Source: Lantana camara (lineage: Eukaryota > Streptophyta > Magnoliopsida > Lamiales > Verbenaceae). Taken from it: 64,000 nucleotides of DNA. The notes beneath the pieces were generated by a model, which made no database searches, had not been told where the DNA came from, and saw only the letters and a list, made by a program, of their open reading frames with translations. The position numbers and the translations under genes are program-made. The stretch spans positions 36,156,501-36,220,500 of the forward strand of contig CM074860.1 in NCBI GenBank assembly GCA_037501455.1, in the 5' to 3' direction. Below are positions 22,064 to 33,074 of this stretch, in pieces (position 1 is the stretch's first letter; the number at the start of each line of letters is the position of its first letter).

Positions 22064-22598
22064 TGTAACATCCCTACACGTGGGGATGCCCCACCCCCGT
22101 ACTATAGGTCGATCCACATACGGAATGGATAGTCCGTACATGAACTAACCTATAGCGAACATGTGACCATAAAATAAAACGATCAGCTAGGTGGGACTAA
22201 CTTGCAATTTACTTACTACAATACACAATAAATAAGCGGAAGCATGCTATACTATCGACCATTTATCAAGTAATTCATACTTTGACCTTTTCTTATCAAT
22301 ACATTATCATCTCCTAAAATACATAACAAGTAACATTAACGATAATTCCTTTGAACGAATAAATACAAAAATAATGCACCGTGCAGAGCTCAAATGCAAG
22401 GACTCGACTCAGCTCGATTCCCGCCTAGAGTGTACCTGCAAGGACACTGCATGTATATCGATTTCCCGAATAACTCCATCACTCCAATAAACACCATCAC
22501 TCCAATAAACTCCATCACTCCAATCACTCCATCACTCCAGTCATGGGAAGGTTGCGAGCCTTCACCATTCACGATAACACGATAACACGATACCCGTA

Positions 22599-22719
22599 GC
22601 GTTAGGATTCTAGAGGTGGCTCCCACACATGTAGCACTTTGCCCCGCAGGTTCAAGAGGTGGCTCCCATGTGCGTAGCACGCTGTCTCGTATAGCACTTA
22701 GCTCCTGAGGCTGACGAGC
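22599..22719 (-). repeat. TRIM-F-like block inside the D 3' LTR
   Basis: Colinear with 15723-15865 but lacks about 22 bases between two GGTGGCTCC repeats, a probable slippage deletion. The 5' LTR copy (29228-29370) is complete. Confidence 0.9.
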
Positions 22720-23175
22720 GGTACACGGTAACACGATAATCACGATGCACGCATTGCTTTGCATGATCATGATATTAACACGATAATCACGGTACGCACA
22801 TTGCTTTGCACGACTATGACCTTAATCAAGCTACACGCATTGCTTTGCATGGCCTGACTTGCTTGCTGACAGGTGGCACGATGACTCATGGATGCGTGAA
22901 CGTGTTCATTGATCCCAATCTCCGCCCTGGAGAACACTGGACAAGAAACAGAAACATTTGTGCACTCATGAGATAATGATTCAATAATGTTACCAAATGT
23001 GATACACGGCATAAGTATGTAACGAGATAACATGTATTGATCAATGTAGCATGATATACTTTTATTATGACATGATATTGATCATGTAATAACATGTTGG
23101 GATTAATTAAGGGTAAAGGAATGGAATTGAAATTTCATTCTTTTATGCAGAAACTCACTACCTCTCCAGGGGCCT

Positions 23176-23380
23176 GGGAAGGGCCGTTCCGGCCCTTACT
23201 GTAAAATGGGAAGGGCCGTTCCCAGCTCCCCGAAGTTGCTCCCCGAAGATGGGAACGGCCGTTCTGGCCCGTAAGCCAAAACTGGAAGGGCCGTTCCCAC
23301 CCTCGCCGCCATCCAATCCTATTCAAATATGGGAACGACCGTTCCCAATAACAAAGGGAATGGGAAGGGCCGTTCCCGTT
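23176..23380 (-). repeat. Palindrome array of D 3' LTR (GGGAACGGCCGTTCCC type)
   Basis: Six or so copies, e.g. GGGAAGGGCCGTTCC, GGGAACGGCCGTTC and GGGAACGACCGTTCCC, spaced 25-60 bases. A 13-bp tandem duplication CTCCCCGAAG-T/A-TG is unique to this copy. Confidence 0.8.
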
Positions 23381-24255
23381 ACGCAGAAGGTACAAAAACA
23401 GAGCAACAAAATAGGGGAGGCACGAATTTAATGTCAAATCTCCACAAACACTTATAACTCAATCTCTAATTATATAATTTCATGAGATAAACGTATATGC
23501 ATGTTTGTACTACAATAAAATCCACTATAAACACCTAGTTCAAGCTTAATCATGCCAAATTCATCACTCAAGCTTATAAGCATACCATGCTCAATCAAGC
23601 TCTAATCTTCATGATTTCAAGTGGTAAATGCATAAAATCAATCCAACATCATCATATGTATATCATATTATTCCATGAAATGAAAAAGAACCATAACCCT
23701 AGCTTCAAGCTCAAATTCAAAATTTATGTAACTAGCTCATATATATCTTGAATGGAAAAGAAAAGAGAAGAGATAAAGATAGAATATGATGATGCTTCAA
23801 AACCCATGATTCCTCCAAATTAATGGCTTGAGATGATGAATTCCTCTTCCTTTCTTGAAGGGTTATGGTTCGGTAAGAGAAGGGAGCAAATGATCGATGA
23901 TCTTGAGTGAGAAATGATCAAGGAAGCTTGAAGAAAATATATACCGTGATTCATCCATTTTTGAAATGTGTGAATTGCTCAAATTGCTATCTAATCCTTC
24001 AACTTATTAAGTCATGCAATCAAGGATGCAAAGCTTTGAAGACTGATCAATTAAGTCCAAGGAAATAAAATGCAATTTGGTCCTTGAATTTTAAAGAGAA
24101 ATCATTTAAGGACTAATTGACAATTAAATCATAATAGGCAATTATTTCACGCAATAAATATTTGCAAGTCATAAAAGAAATTCCCAATTTGATATGAATT
24201 TATAAAATTAGAATGAAACATAAGAGTTTAGTAAGTGAAAGTTTGGGGCGTTACA

Positions 24256-24769
24256 ATTCTCTCCACCTTAAGAGAATCCGTTCTCGGATTCACCCTTCTA
24301 TTTTGCAATAAGATAAGCCAACTAACAAGAAGTTAAATGTAACAACAATGAGGTATACGATGCACGTGATATGCTTAATCAAATGTACCGTTCACCGTGG
24401 ATTGAAATTCTTTCGTTGTGGAAGTTCGGTTGAACGCTTGATTCTTTAATTTATCATCTTAGCCATCTCTCCCCCTTAAGAAAGAAAATAAAATTTTTTT
24501 TCTTAAGTCTTTTGAAGTCCGGAGTGGATATCCAGTTGTTCAAACCTTATTTAATTCGGCAAAACCGGATTGATGGTTGCTAACAAGAAACACTAATTTA
24601 TGCATGCCGGTTAAGATGTCAATGCACGTGTCACACTTAGAAGCAATTAATGATATAAGTGGACACAATGTACAAGTTACCAAGTAATTCCTATGCCGTT
24701 CGACCTAGACTTGACACGACACGACACTAGAACCTCGGTTTTGCAACCGGGCTCTGATAACACTTTAGA
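24256..24769 (-). other. Internal region of D (514 bp)
   Basis: Polypurine tract CTTAAGGTGGAGAGAAT adjoins the 3' LTR (24272-24256). A second, cleaner purine tract CTTAAGGGGGAGAGATGG lies at 24482-24465. The leader beside the primer-binding site contains CGGTTGCAAAACCG and CTAGTGTCGTG. No coding frame of note. Confidence 0.9.
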
Positions 24770-25189
24770 TGTAACACCCCTACACGTGGGGATGACACAC
24801 CGCCGCACTATAGGTCGATCCACATACGGAATGGATAGTCCGTACATGAACTAACCTATAACGAACGGGTGACCATAAAATAAAACGATCAGCTAGGTGG
24901 GACTAACTTGCAATTTACTTACCACAATACACAATAAATAAGCGGAAGCATGCTATACTATCGACCATTTATCAAGTGATTCATACTTTGACCTTTTCAT
25001 ATCAATACATTATCATCTCCTAAAATACATCACAAGTAACATTAACAATAATTCCTTTGAACGAATAAATAAATAAATAAATGCACCGTGCAGAGCTCGA
25101 ATGCAAGGACTCGACTCAGCTCGATTCCCGCCTAGAGTGTACCTACAAGAACACTGCATGTATATCGATTTCCCGAATAACTCCATCAC
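24770..25189 (-). mobile_element. 5' LTR of D, 3' portion
   Basis: Plus strand TGTAACACCCCTACACGTGG, about 4% different from the 3' LTR over the first 200 bp by eye. Ends in ATCAC, the target duplication of E. Confidence 0.93.
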
Positions 25190-26261
25190 TGTAACAGCCC
25201 AAAACAGGGCCTGGATAAAAACAGTAAACTAAGGGCATTGGTAAGGCGTTAATAGATTGTGATCCAAGTTTATAAACCTTCATGCATTGCATTCTTACAT
25301 GAACTTTGTGCTCATATGTGATCTGACATGTTTTAAGGGGGAATTCTTGACCTTCGATACAGTTTACTATTCATTTCCCAAGCCTATATTACCCAATGCT
25401 TCAATGGAATCCTAGAGGTTCATATCACATGTTTTCCTATTCTTTGAACTTGTTTTCCAAGCTCCGAAAACCTTTCTTGAATCATAAGGGCATTTTGGGA
25501 ACTTACCGACCAAAGTTACTATTCATCTGAAAATGTGTTTTTGATTCGGATATATTTTCCTACCCGAGTTTATAGTCAAATCGATCCTTGAGTCGAGACG
25601 AGTCTATTGAAATCATTCTTGACTTGAAAATCTATTCCGAACTTTGTTTTATTGAAAATGTTTACGAAAAACCCTAGTTCACTATTCTTACTACGAACGG
25701 TTTTCATTCGGAAAATGTTTTCTCTCTGGATTTGCATTACTCGAGCTATTTTAAGATTTTTGAGATGTTTTACAGCCCTTGATTCGAACCCTAGCTTGAG
25801 ATTTTTAAACGAACGTTTGTACGTAAGAATTCACTATTCATTCTACGTTTTCAACTTTCTATCGGTAAAACGTTTTATAGTTGATATTGGATTCAAAATG
25901 CTTCTCGATTTATTTCTTGAATTTTGAAAACAATCCGGACTTGAAATCATTCTCAAAAGTCGATTTTCACCCGTGTTGAGTTTCGGGCTCAAAACTTTTA
26001 TTCACTAAAATGAATGTATCTCTTATACGGTAAATCCGATTTCAACGTATGAATATGCGTTTCGAAGATAATTTTTGTACCAACGGAATGAGAAAACTTC
26101 CAGCCACTTATCCTTGAGTTTTGACAGTGAAAAGACCGAAATATCCCCCAGCAGTCCCATTTTAGCTTTAAGATTCCTAAAGCTTCCAAGAGAAGTCATC
26201 AAGTTTTGCTCTCATACCCTTACCTTAACTTTATTTCCAATGTGAGGGGCTTCCCAGCAAC

Positions 26262-26270
26262 TATAAATAG
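26262..26270 (+). promoter_or_regulatory. TATA box of LTR E
   Basis: CTATAAATAGAGGCC, a canonical plant TATA box. Transcription would start about 30 bases on, near 26295. Confidence 0.65.
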
Positions 26271-27109
26271 AGGCCTCATGCCATTCATTTTTCTTGCTCA
26301 ATATTGTGTTAACAACACCCTTTCTTCCTCCCTCTCTCCCCCTCTTGCCGTGAGGCTCCCCCCCATTGCTAGGTTAGATGTTGTTTTATTTTATATTATG
26401 TTTTAGTTTAGTTTATGTTTTTATGTTATGGTATATTTATATTATGTTTAGGTTGGGTCTTAGGGTCTTCCCTAAGCCATATAGGATTTTGTTTTATGCA
26501 TTTATTATATAGTTTTTATGATATGTTTGTTAGTAGTGAATTATGATTTAATTGTTTAGTATATGCTATGAAATGTTATGAATTGCTTTAGTATATGGTA
26601 CGATCATGTTATGGAGCTGTTGTATGATGATAATTGATGCATGATTATGATATTTTAATTATGTTCAAGCATGTTAGGCAATGGAATAGTAACCTACGAT
26701 CAATTATATCATAACTTGTAACATGTTACTATATGGTCTCAATTGATGAATGTTACATGATTAATGGTCTTGATATGCTATGACTTATGTCTATGATATG
26801 TTATTACACTGTTGCAATGTTACATGACTTGACCTTATGATATGGATTAATGGAATAATACTTGATCATATGTTATACACTTTGATAGTGTTACATGTTA
26901 TAATCTAAGATAGAATAGTATTTCATAACTTGATGTTATGCTTTAATTAGACTTCTTAACCATATGTTATGCCTTTAACCTAGATCACACTTGCTTTTTA
27001 TAACATGAACTTTGAACTATAAGTTATAATCAAGATCATAATTGAATTAGTGTGTGTGTCTCGTGTGTGTGTGTGTGTGTAGTAAGGGTTTGACCCGACC
27101 CTTTGACCC

Positions 27110-27205
27110 CGACAAGTGAATAGTAACCTATGAATAGTAATCCATGAATAGTAATTTGGAATAGTAATTATGAATAGTGATTTTGAATAGTAAAATAAAA
27201 TAAAA
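27110..27205 (+). repeat. Short GAATAGTAA repeats in LTR E
   Basis: Six spaced copies of (T)GAATAGTRA-like words. Their complement TACTATTC recurs in the 5' part of the same LTR (near 25370, 25515, 25680, 25830). Confidence 0.7.
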
Positions 27206-27768
27206 CTTGAGCTTTGATCTTAGACGTTTGAACCTAGGTTTTCTAAACCTGGGGTCTAAAATATCTTTTCAAAATGTGTTTCTTTCATGGACTTGTTTTA
27301 TAACCTTAAGGTATACGTTTAGGATTCATAATTTGATTAATTCCTAATCGATTATAGTAAGATCATTGTTCCACGTTAATGATAACTCACTTTAAGGATT
27401 CCTTTGTGTGTTATCCTTTTCTAATACCTTAAATGGTATTACTCTCTTATCATTACATGTTCTGTACTTGTTTTATATGTTTATGTGCATCGTGATAGAA
27501 GTGTGTCTTAGTTCTTAAGCTCACCTTAGTACACACTTATAGGAGTTAAGGTTGAGCACTGGAATCCCCAGGGCACTGCATAATCTATCCTACCTACTGT
27601 TACTAATAGGTGAGGTTAAACTATTTCAACTGGAACCATGAATACTTAATGATTCAATCGTTTTGAAAGTCAAAGCCTAGTGCTTTCCCATTCTTGTTTT
27701 GAAATACCCTTTATAAGGGATGATTCTTCAAAGAACCCAGACCTATACATATTCATTGATCAAGGGCA

Positions 27769-27884
27769 CATGTTTTCAAAGTACAGCATCAATGGTTCAT
27801 GTTTTCAAAGTAATGCATCAATGGTTTAATGTTTTCAAAGTAGTGCATCAATGGTTCATGTTTTCAAAGTATTGCATCAATGGT
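27769..27884 (+). repeat. Four-copy ~30-bp minisatellite in LTR E
   Basis: Unit ATGTTTTCAAAGTA-N-TGCATCAATGGTT with a small length variation. A trailing run of TCAATGGTTCA words continues to about 27975. Confidence 0.88.
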
Positions 27885-28569
27885 TCAATGGTTCAATGCA
27901 TATGTTCAATGGTTCATACATTCGGATTTATTCTGGATGTTATCAATGGTGCAAGCAAATCAATGGTTAATGGTATGGGCCCGACGGTTATGTGTAGAGG
28001 TGATGCTCGGGAGGTGAGCGCCAACGACATCACTAATACCGGCCGCCACACTAGGCGATTGATACCGACTTTAATCAGGAGGTTTGGTTAAGTCAGGATA
28101 ATTGTCGGGAATGGACCGCAAATCTATTCCCAAATCAATGGTTAATGGTTACCTAGGGGTCGCTCCCTGAAGTGAAACTTGGTGGAGGATGGTGCATGTG
28201 TGTATGTGTTAGGGTGTTGTTGATCTCGGTCCGACACCCTATTAATGGTCATATTTTCTGGAGTAAGGATGGAGAAGCCTAGCTTTCGGGCATCAATGTT
28301 TTCATAAAGTTGGTTCATAAAGTTGTTCCCTACCCTTATCCCGTTTTATGAAAATCATATGAACCAAATCATAGCAAATGTGTGCGCGTGTGACAACATT
28401 CATGAAAGTGTTTTGAAAACTCTCATTTCCTATAGCATTGCATTAAAGGGTTTTATCACTTGAACTTATTCTTAAGTTCTTCATTAAAGCTAAGCATTAA
28501 AGGTTTTACCTTATGAACTTTACTCCAAACGTTTACTTCAAGTACTTTCTTTTAAAGATATCCCTCACT

Positions 28570-28584
28570 TAGTCACTTTGACTA
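28570..28584 (+). other. SL2-like hairpin in LTR E (TAGTC/GACTA)
   Basis: TAGTC pairs with GACTA over a five-base loop, preceded by CCTCACT as in A, B and I. About 45 bases upstream of the acceptor-like site. Confidence 0.5.
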
Positions 28585-29227
28585 ATACCTCTACCTGTTT
28601 TTTGGCCTCATGGTTTCAGGTCTTGCAGCCGTAGTCTAGAGGTATCTTGAAGCTCTAGAGTGATCATTTTATTTGAGTCAGGACTTTACTTTATTAATCT
28701 ATTTTGTGTCCTGCATATGTTATATGGCTGCATTGATACCTTGCTTTAATGCTTTTGTAATAATCCTTGTGCTACTTGGATACTGCTACAATTGCTATCA
28801 TATGCTCCTGTGATAATGTTCAATTGATATAGTAATGTTAATAGTATCTTCTGCTTAACGATCAGTACTTGCTTGTTTATATGCCATCACGCACATGTTT
28901 TGAAAAGTTTTAAAATACTCTGATTTTCCGCTGCATAAGCCACATAGTTAAACACTATTATTGTTACTCGTTAATGGAAATGCCGTTCGCTGGGGTATTT
29001 CTTGAGTGATAGCTCACACCATTACCTGAGGGGTGCTTCAGTGTGGGGGTTGGGGCGCTGCTCTCTACCAGAAAAGTGGGGGCACTACAATCACTCCCAC
29101 AAACCCCATCACTCCAATAAACACCATCACTCCAATCACTCCATCACTCCAATCACTCCATCACTCCAATCATGGGAAGGTTGCGAGCCTTCACCATTCA
29201 CGATAACACGATAACACGATACCCGCA

Positions 29228-29370
29228 GCGTTAGGATTCTAGAGGTGGCTCCTACGGGTTCAAGAGGTGGCTCCCACACATGTAGCACTTTGCCCCGCAG
29301 GTTCAAGAGGTGGCTCCCATGTGCGTGGCACGTTTTCCCGTATAGCACTTAGCTCCTGCGGCTGACGAGC
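29228..29370 (-). repeat. TRIM-F-like block inside the D 5' LTR
   Basis: Full-length counterpart of 15723-15865, including TCCTACGGG between the first two GGTGGCTCC units. Confidence 0.9.
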
Positions 29371-29834
29371 GGTACACGGTAACACGATAACATGATAATC
29401 ACGATGTACGCATTGCTTTGCATAATCATGATATTAACACGATAATCACGGTACGCGCATTGCTTTGCACGACTGTGACCTTAATCAAGCTACACGCATT
29501 GCTTTGCATGGCCTGACTTGCTTGCTGACAAGTGGCACGATGACTCATGGATGCGTGAACGTGTTCATTGATCCCAATCTCCGCCCTGGAGAACACTGGA
29601 CAAGAAACAGAAACATTTGTGCACTCATGAGACAATGATTCAATAATGTTACCAAATGTGATACACGGCATAAGTATGTAACGAGATAACATGTATTGAT
29701 CAATGTGGCATGATATACTTTTATTATGACATGATATTGATCATGTAATAGCATGTTGGGATTAATTAAGGGTAAAGGAATGGAATTGGAATTTGATTCT
29801 TTTATGCAGAAACTCACTGCCTCTCCAGGGGCCT

Positions 29835-30027
29835 GGGAACGGCCGTTCCAGCCCTTAGTGTAAAATGGGAAGGGCCGTTCCCAGCTCCCCGAAGATGGGA
29901 ACGGCCGTTCTGGCCCGTAAGCCAAAACTGGAAGGGCCGTTCCCACCCTCGCCGCCATCCAATCCTATTCAAATATGGGAACGACCATTCCCAATAACAA
30001 AGGGAACGGGAAGGGCCGTTCCCGTTA
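29835..30027 (-). repeat. Palindrome array of D 5' LTR
   Basis: GGGAACGGCCGTTCC and relatives. Compared with the 3' LTR copy it differs at about nine positions and lacks the 13-bp duplication. Confidence 0.8.
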
Positions 30028-32079
30028 CGCAGAAGGTACAAAAACAGAGCAGCAAAATAGGGGAGGCACGAATTTAATGTCAAATCTCCACAAACACTTA
30101 TAACTCAATCTCTAATTATATAATTTCATGAGATAAACGTATATGCATGTTTGTACTACAATAAAATCCACTATAAACACCTAGTTCAAGCTTAATCATG
30201 CCAAATTCATCACTCAAGCTTATAAGCATACCATGCTCAATCAAGCTCTAATCTTCATGATTTCAAGTGGTAAATGCATAAAATCAATCCAACATCATCA
30301 TATGTATATCATATAATTCCATGAAATGAAAAAGAACCATAACCCTAGCTTCAAGCTCAAATTCAAAATTTATGTAACTAGCTCATATATATCTTGAATG
30401 GAAAAGAAAAGAGAAGAGATAAAGATAGAATATGATGATGCTTCAAAACCCATGATTCCTCCAAATTAATGGCTTGAGATGATGAATTCCTCTTCCTTTC
30501 TTGAAGGGTTATGGTTCGGTAAGAGAAGGGAGCAAATGATCGATGATCTTGAGTGAGAAATGATCAAGGAAGCTTGAAGAAAATATATACCGTGATTCAT
30601 CCATTTTTGAAATGTGTGAATTGCTCAAATTGCTATCTAATCCTTCAACTTATTAAGTCATGCAATCAAGGATGAAAAGCTTTGAAGACTGATCAATTAA
30701 GTCCAAGGAAATAAAATACAATTTGGTCCTTGAATTTTAAAGAAAAATCATTTAAGGACTAGTTGACAATTAAATCATACTCGGCAATTATTTCAGGCAA
30801 TAAATATTTGCATGTCATAAAAGAAATTCCCAATTTGATATGAATTTATAAAATTAGAATAAAATATAAGAGTTTAGTAAATGAAAGTTTGGGGCGTTAC
30901 ATGCGAGCTATAATCCCGTGCGAGGTTTATGAAATATTTCCCAAGTGGTAAAAACAAGAAAAACAACGCGTAGGATTACAACAATCAATTCATTCTTTCA
31001 TAATCATCCATGAGGTTATTACGTGAGCCCTGGCGGGTGGACGATTATCTCCAACCTACTCCTCGTGTGTGCATATCGATTCAATATTCACATTAGCGAT
31101 CATACACAGTCATACATAATTGTTCATATTCATTCATAATCAATCATATTCATTATCATTCGTAAACATAAACACTTACACCTTTTTCCTCCGGGTGGTG
31201 GACGGGTTAGCAAGACCCGACCACCGGTCCATACATGGGCCAATGGGGGTTCATGAATCCCCCAAGGGCACTCAGCTGCCATTCCTCGCTAATCTCCTAG
31301 CAAGGGCCGGTATCATCGTAAATGTGGTGGGACTAGTACAAGGGATCACCGTCGGTCCTTGCCTCCCCGGATCGTCACTTGCACTAAGTCCCTGGGCCCG
31401 TGTGTTCAATCATGTCCACGCCAAAAATCACAAGGTGGGAATACATAAAAGAAGGTCTTTACGTAGGAAATCATTGACTCTTTCGAAAAGACTCGATATA
31501 TATATATAATTATAATATTTTGGCTCAAATCATTCACATAAGGGATATATCGGGTCATCGTAACTAATAGAAGAGAAACCCACCTGATACACCTTACCAA
31601 ACAATACCAAGAAGAAAAGAAGGCTTGGAAGTAACCTATGAACCCAGTACGTCTCCACCCTGGAGAAAACTGTACAAGAAACGACATGGTGCGTACGTGA
31701 GACTCAAGACTCCAAATGAACCATAAATGACGCACGACAATGTTATGCACATGGTATGAGATGTTTAAGAAGTAAAATGATGTCATGAAGCCACATAATT
31801 CAAGTAATTCATTCAAGTACATTCATAGCATGAAGGTTTCATATAGAAGCACTTAAGCCACGTTATAACAATTCAAGTCATAAATTTCATATAGCAATTA
31901 AACTTAAAGACAATAAGTGTACAATTATAAAATAAATGAATCAGAGGCATTCCAAATCATTTAAAGAAACACGAGATTCACACACGCAAAAATTGAATTA
32001 TTTAAAATCATAATATAAAAATCAATTAAAATAATTCAATTAATTCAAACAACTTAATATATAATATATATATTACATA

Positions 32080-32249
32080 AACACACACACACACATCTTA
32101 AGAATTCATATTCATAATATAGTTTATATATATATATATATATATCACGTACACCACACAAATTCATGCAAGATATAATATATAAAACATATTATATATA
32201 TATACACATGTACAGCTCAACACTCATGCACAAATAATACATGATATAA

Positions 32250-32316
<67 letters not shown>

Positions 32317-32557
32317 CACATACCACAACACACACACACAATATATGTATATATATATATATGTATATATATATAATATATATATTACATAAACACACAC
32401 ACACACATCTTAAGAATTCATATTCATAATATAGTTTATATATATATATATATCACGTACACCACACAAATTCATGCAAGATATAATATATAAAACATAT
32501 TATATATATATACACATGTACAGCTCAACACTCATGCACAAATAATACATGATATAA

Positions 32558-32608
<51 letters not shown>

Positions 32609-32698
32609 CACATACCACAACACACACACACAATATATGTATAAATATATATATATATGTATATATATATACATATATTGTGTGTGTGTGTGTTGTGG

Positions 32699-32729
<31 letters not shown>

Positions 32730-32766
32730 CATATATTGTGTGTGTGTGTTGTGGTATGTGATTAAT
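32080..32766. repeat. Rearranged (TA)n/(CA)n region: tandem and inverted duplications
   Basis: A ~312-bp segment (landmark CTTAAGAATTCATATTC at 32097 and 32409) is duplicated in tandem. The end of each copy, ATTAATCACATACCACAAC plus CA repeats (32311 and 32603), is the inverted copy of 32729-32766. The C 3' LTR has one copy of each module (about 14850-15155), so the change is specific to this LTR. Confidence 0.85.
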
Positions 32767-32776
32767 TTGTGCTTGA

Positions 32777-32820
<44 letters not shown>

Positions 32821-32954
32821 CATATACATGCATGCACAATTACACACAATCATACGCACACACCAATATAATACATATTATATATACACTTATACTTAAT
32901 ATACAACACAACACACATAACATAAACTTGCAGCAATTAAAACTCAAGCAAGAA

Positions 32955-33074
32955 GCTCCCTGCCCGGGAAAAAATTCAACTTCACAACTCCCCGTCCGGG
33001 GAAAAAGATGCTGTAAATTTTCTGGAGGAAAGTCCCCGGGACTTTCAAGACATAAATCTCCCCGCCCGGGGAGA
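32955..33074 (-). repeat. Palindrome array of C 5' LTR
   Basis: CTCCCTGCCCGGGA, CTCCCCGTCCGGGGA, AGTCCCCGGGACT and CTCCCCGCCCGGGGAG, spaced 30-45 bases. Confidence 0.8.

Larger units (their letters stand above)
22064..24255 (-). mobile_element. 3' LTR of D (2192 bp)
   Basis: Plus strand TGTAACATCCC to GGGGCGTTACA. Carries the AATCACTCC-type microrepeat (22479-22545), the block shared with TRIM F (22599-22719), a palindrome array (23176-23380) and a TATA-like GGTATATATTTTC (near 23940, minus strand). The donor position homologous to B reads CAAG|ATATAT, so no canonical donor exists here. Confidence 0.93.
25190..29099 (+). mobile_element. Solo LTR E (3910 bp) nested in D
   Basis: Starts TGTAACAGCCC and ends GGGGGCACTACA, with a perfect TSD ATCAC (25185-25189 and 29100-29104). 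Plus strand, opposite to its hosts. It is a different family from the other LTRs: the 5' part has repeated TACTATTCAT phrases, a TATA box (26262), a donor-like TGCTAG|GTTAGAT near 26370, a (TG)n run near 27050-27080, a row of GAATAGTAA repeats, a ~30-bp minisatellite (27769-27884), an SL2-like hairpin (28570-28584) and an acceptor-like TTTCAGGTCTTGCAG (28633 or so). No internal region: solo LTR. Confidence 0.93.
22064..30901 (-). mobile_element. Element D: LTR retrotransposon with a 514-bp internal region
   Basis: Perfect TSD TGCGA (22059-22063 and 30902-30906) inside the C 5' LTR. Minus-strand order: 5' LTR (30901 to 24770, interrupted by E), decayed primer-binding site TGTTATCAGAGCCC (24762-24749), 514-bp internal region, polypurine tract next to 24255, 3' LTR (24255-22064). 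LTRs are about 2.2 kb without E. The internal region has no coding frame. This is an extreme non-autonomous form: almost all LTR. Confidence 0.95.
29105..30901 (-). mobile_element. 5' LTR of D, 5' portion
   Basis: Continues the LTR after E; matches 22486-24255. The palindrome array is at 29835-30027 and the TRIM-like block at 29228-29370. Over 30086-30600 it is almost identical to the 3' LTR. Ends GGGGCGTTACA. Confidence 0.93.

Noticed and set aside
23135..23437. 100-codon and 89-codon frames (also 29814-30083) with repeated N-G-P-S
   Set aside because: They fall in the D palindrome arrays; the repeated peptide mirrors the repeated palindrome and differs between the two LTRs by indels.
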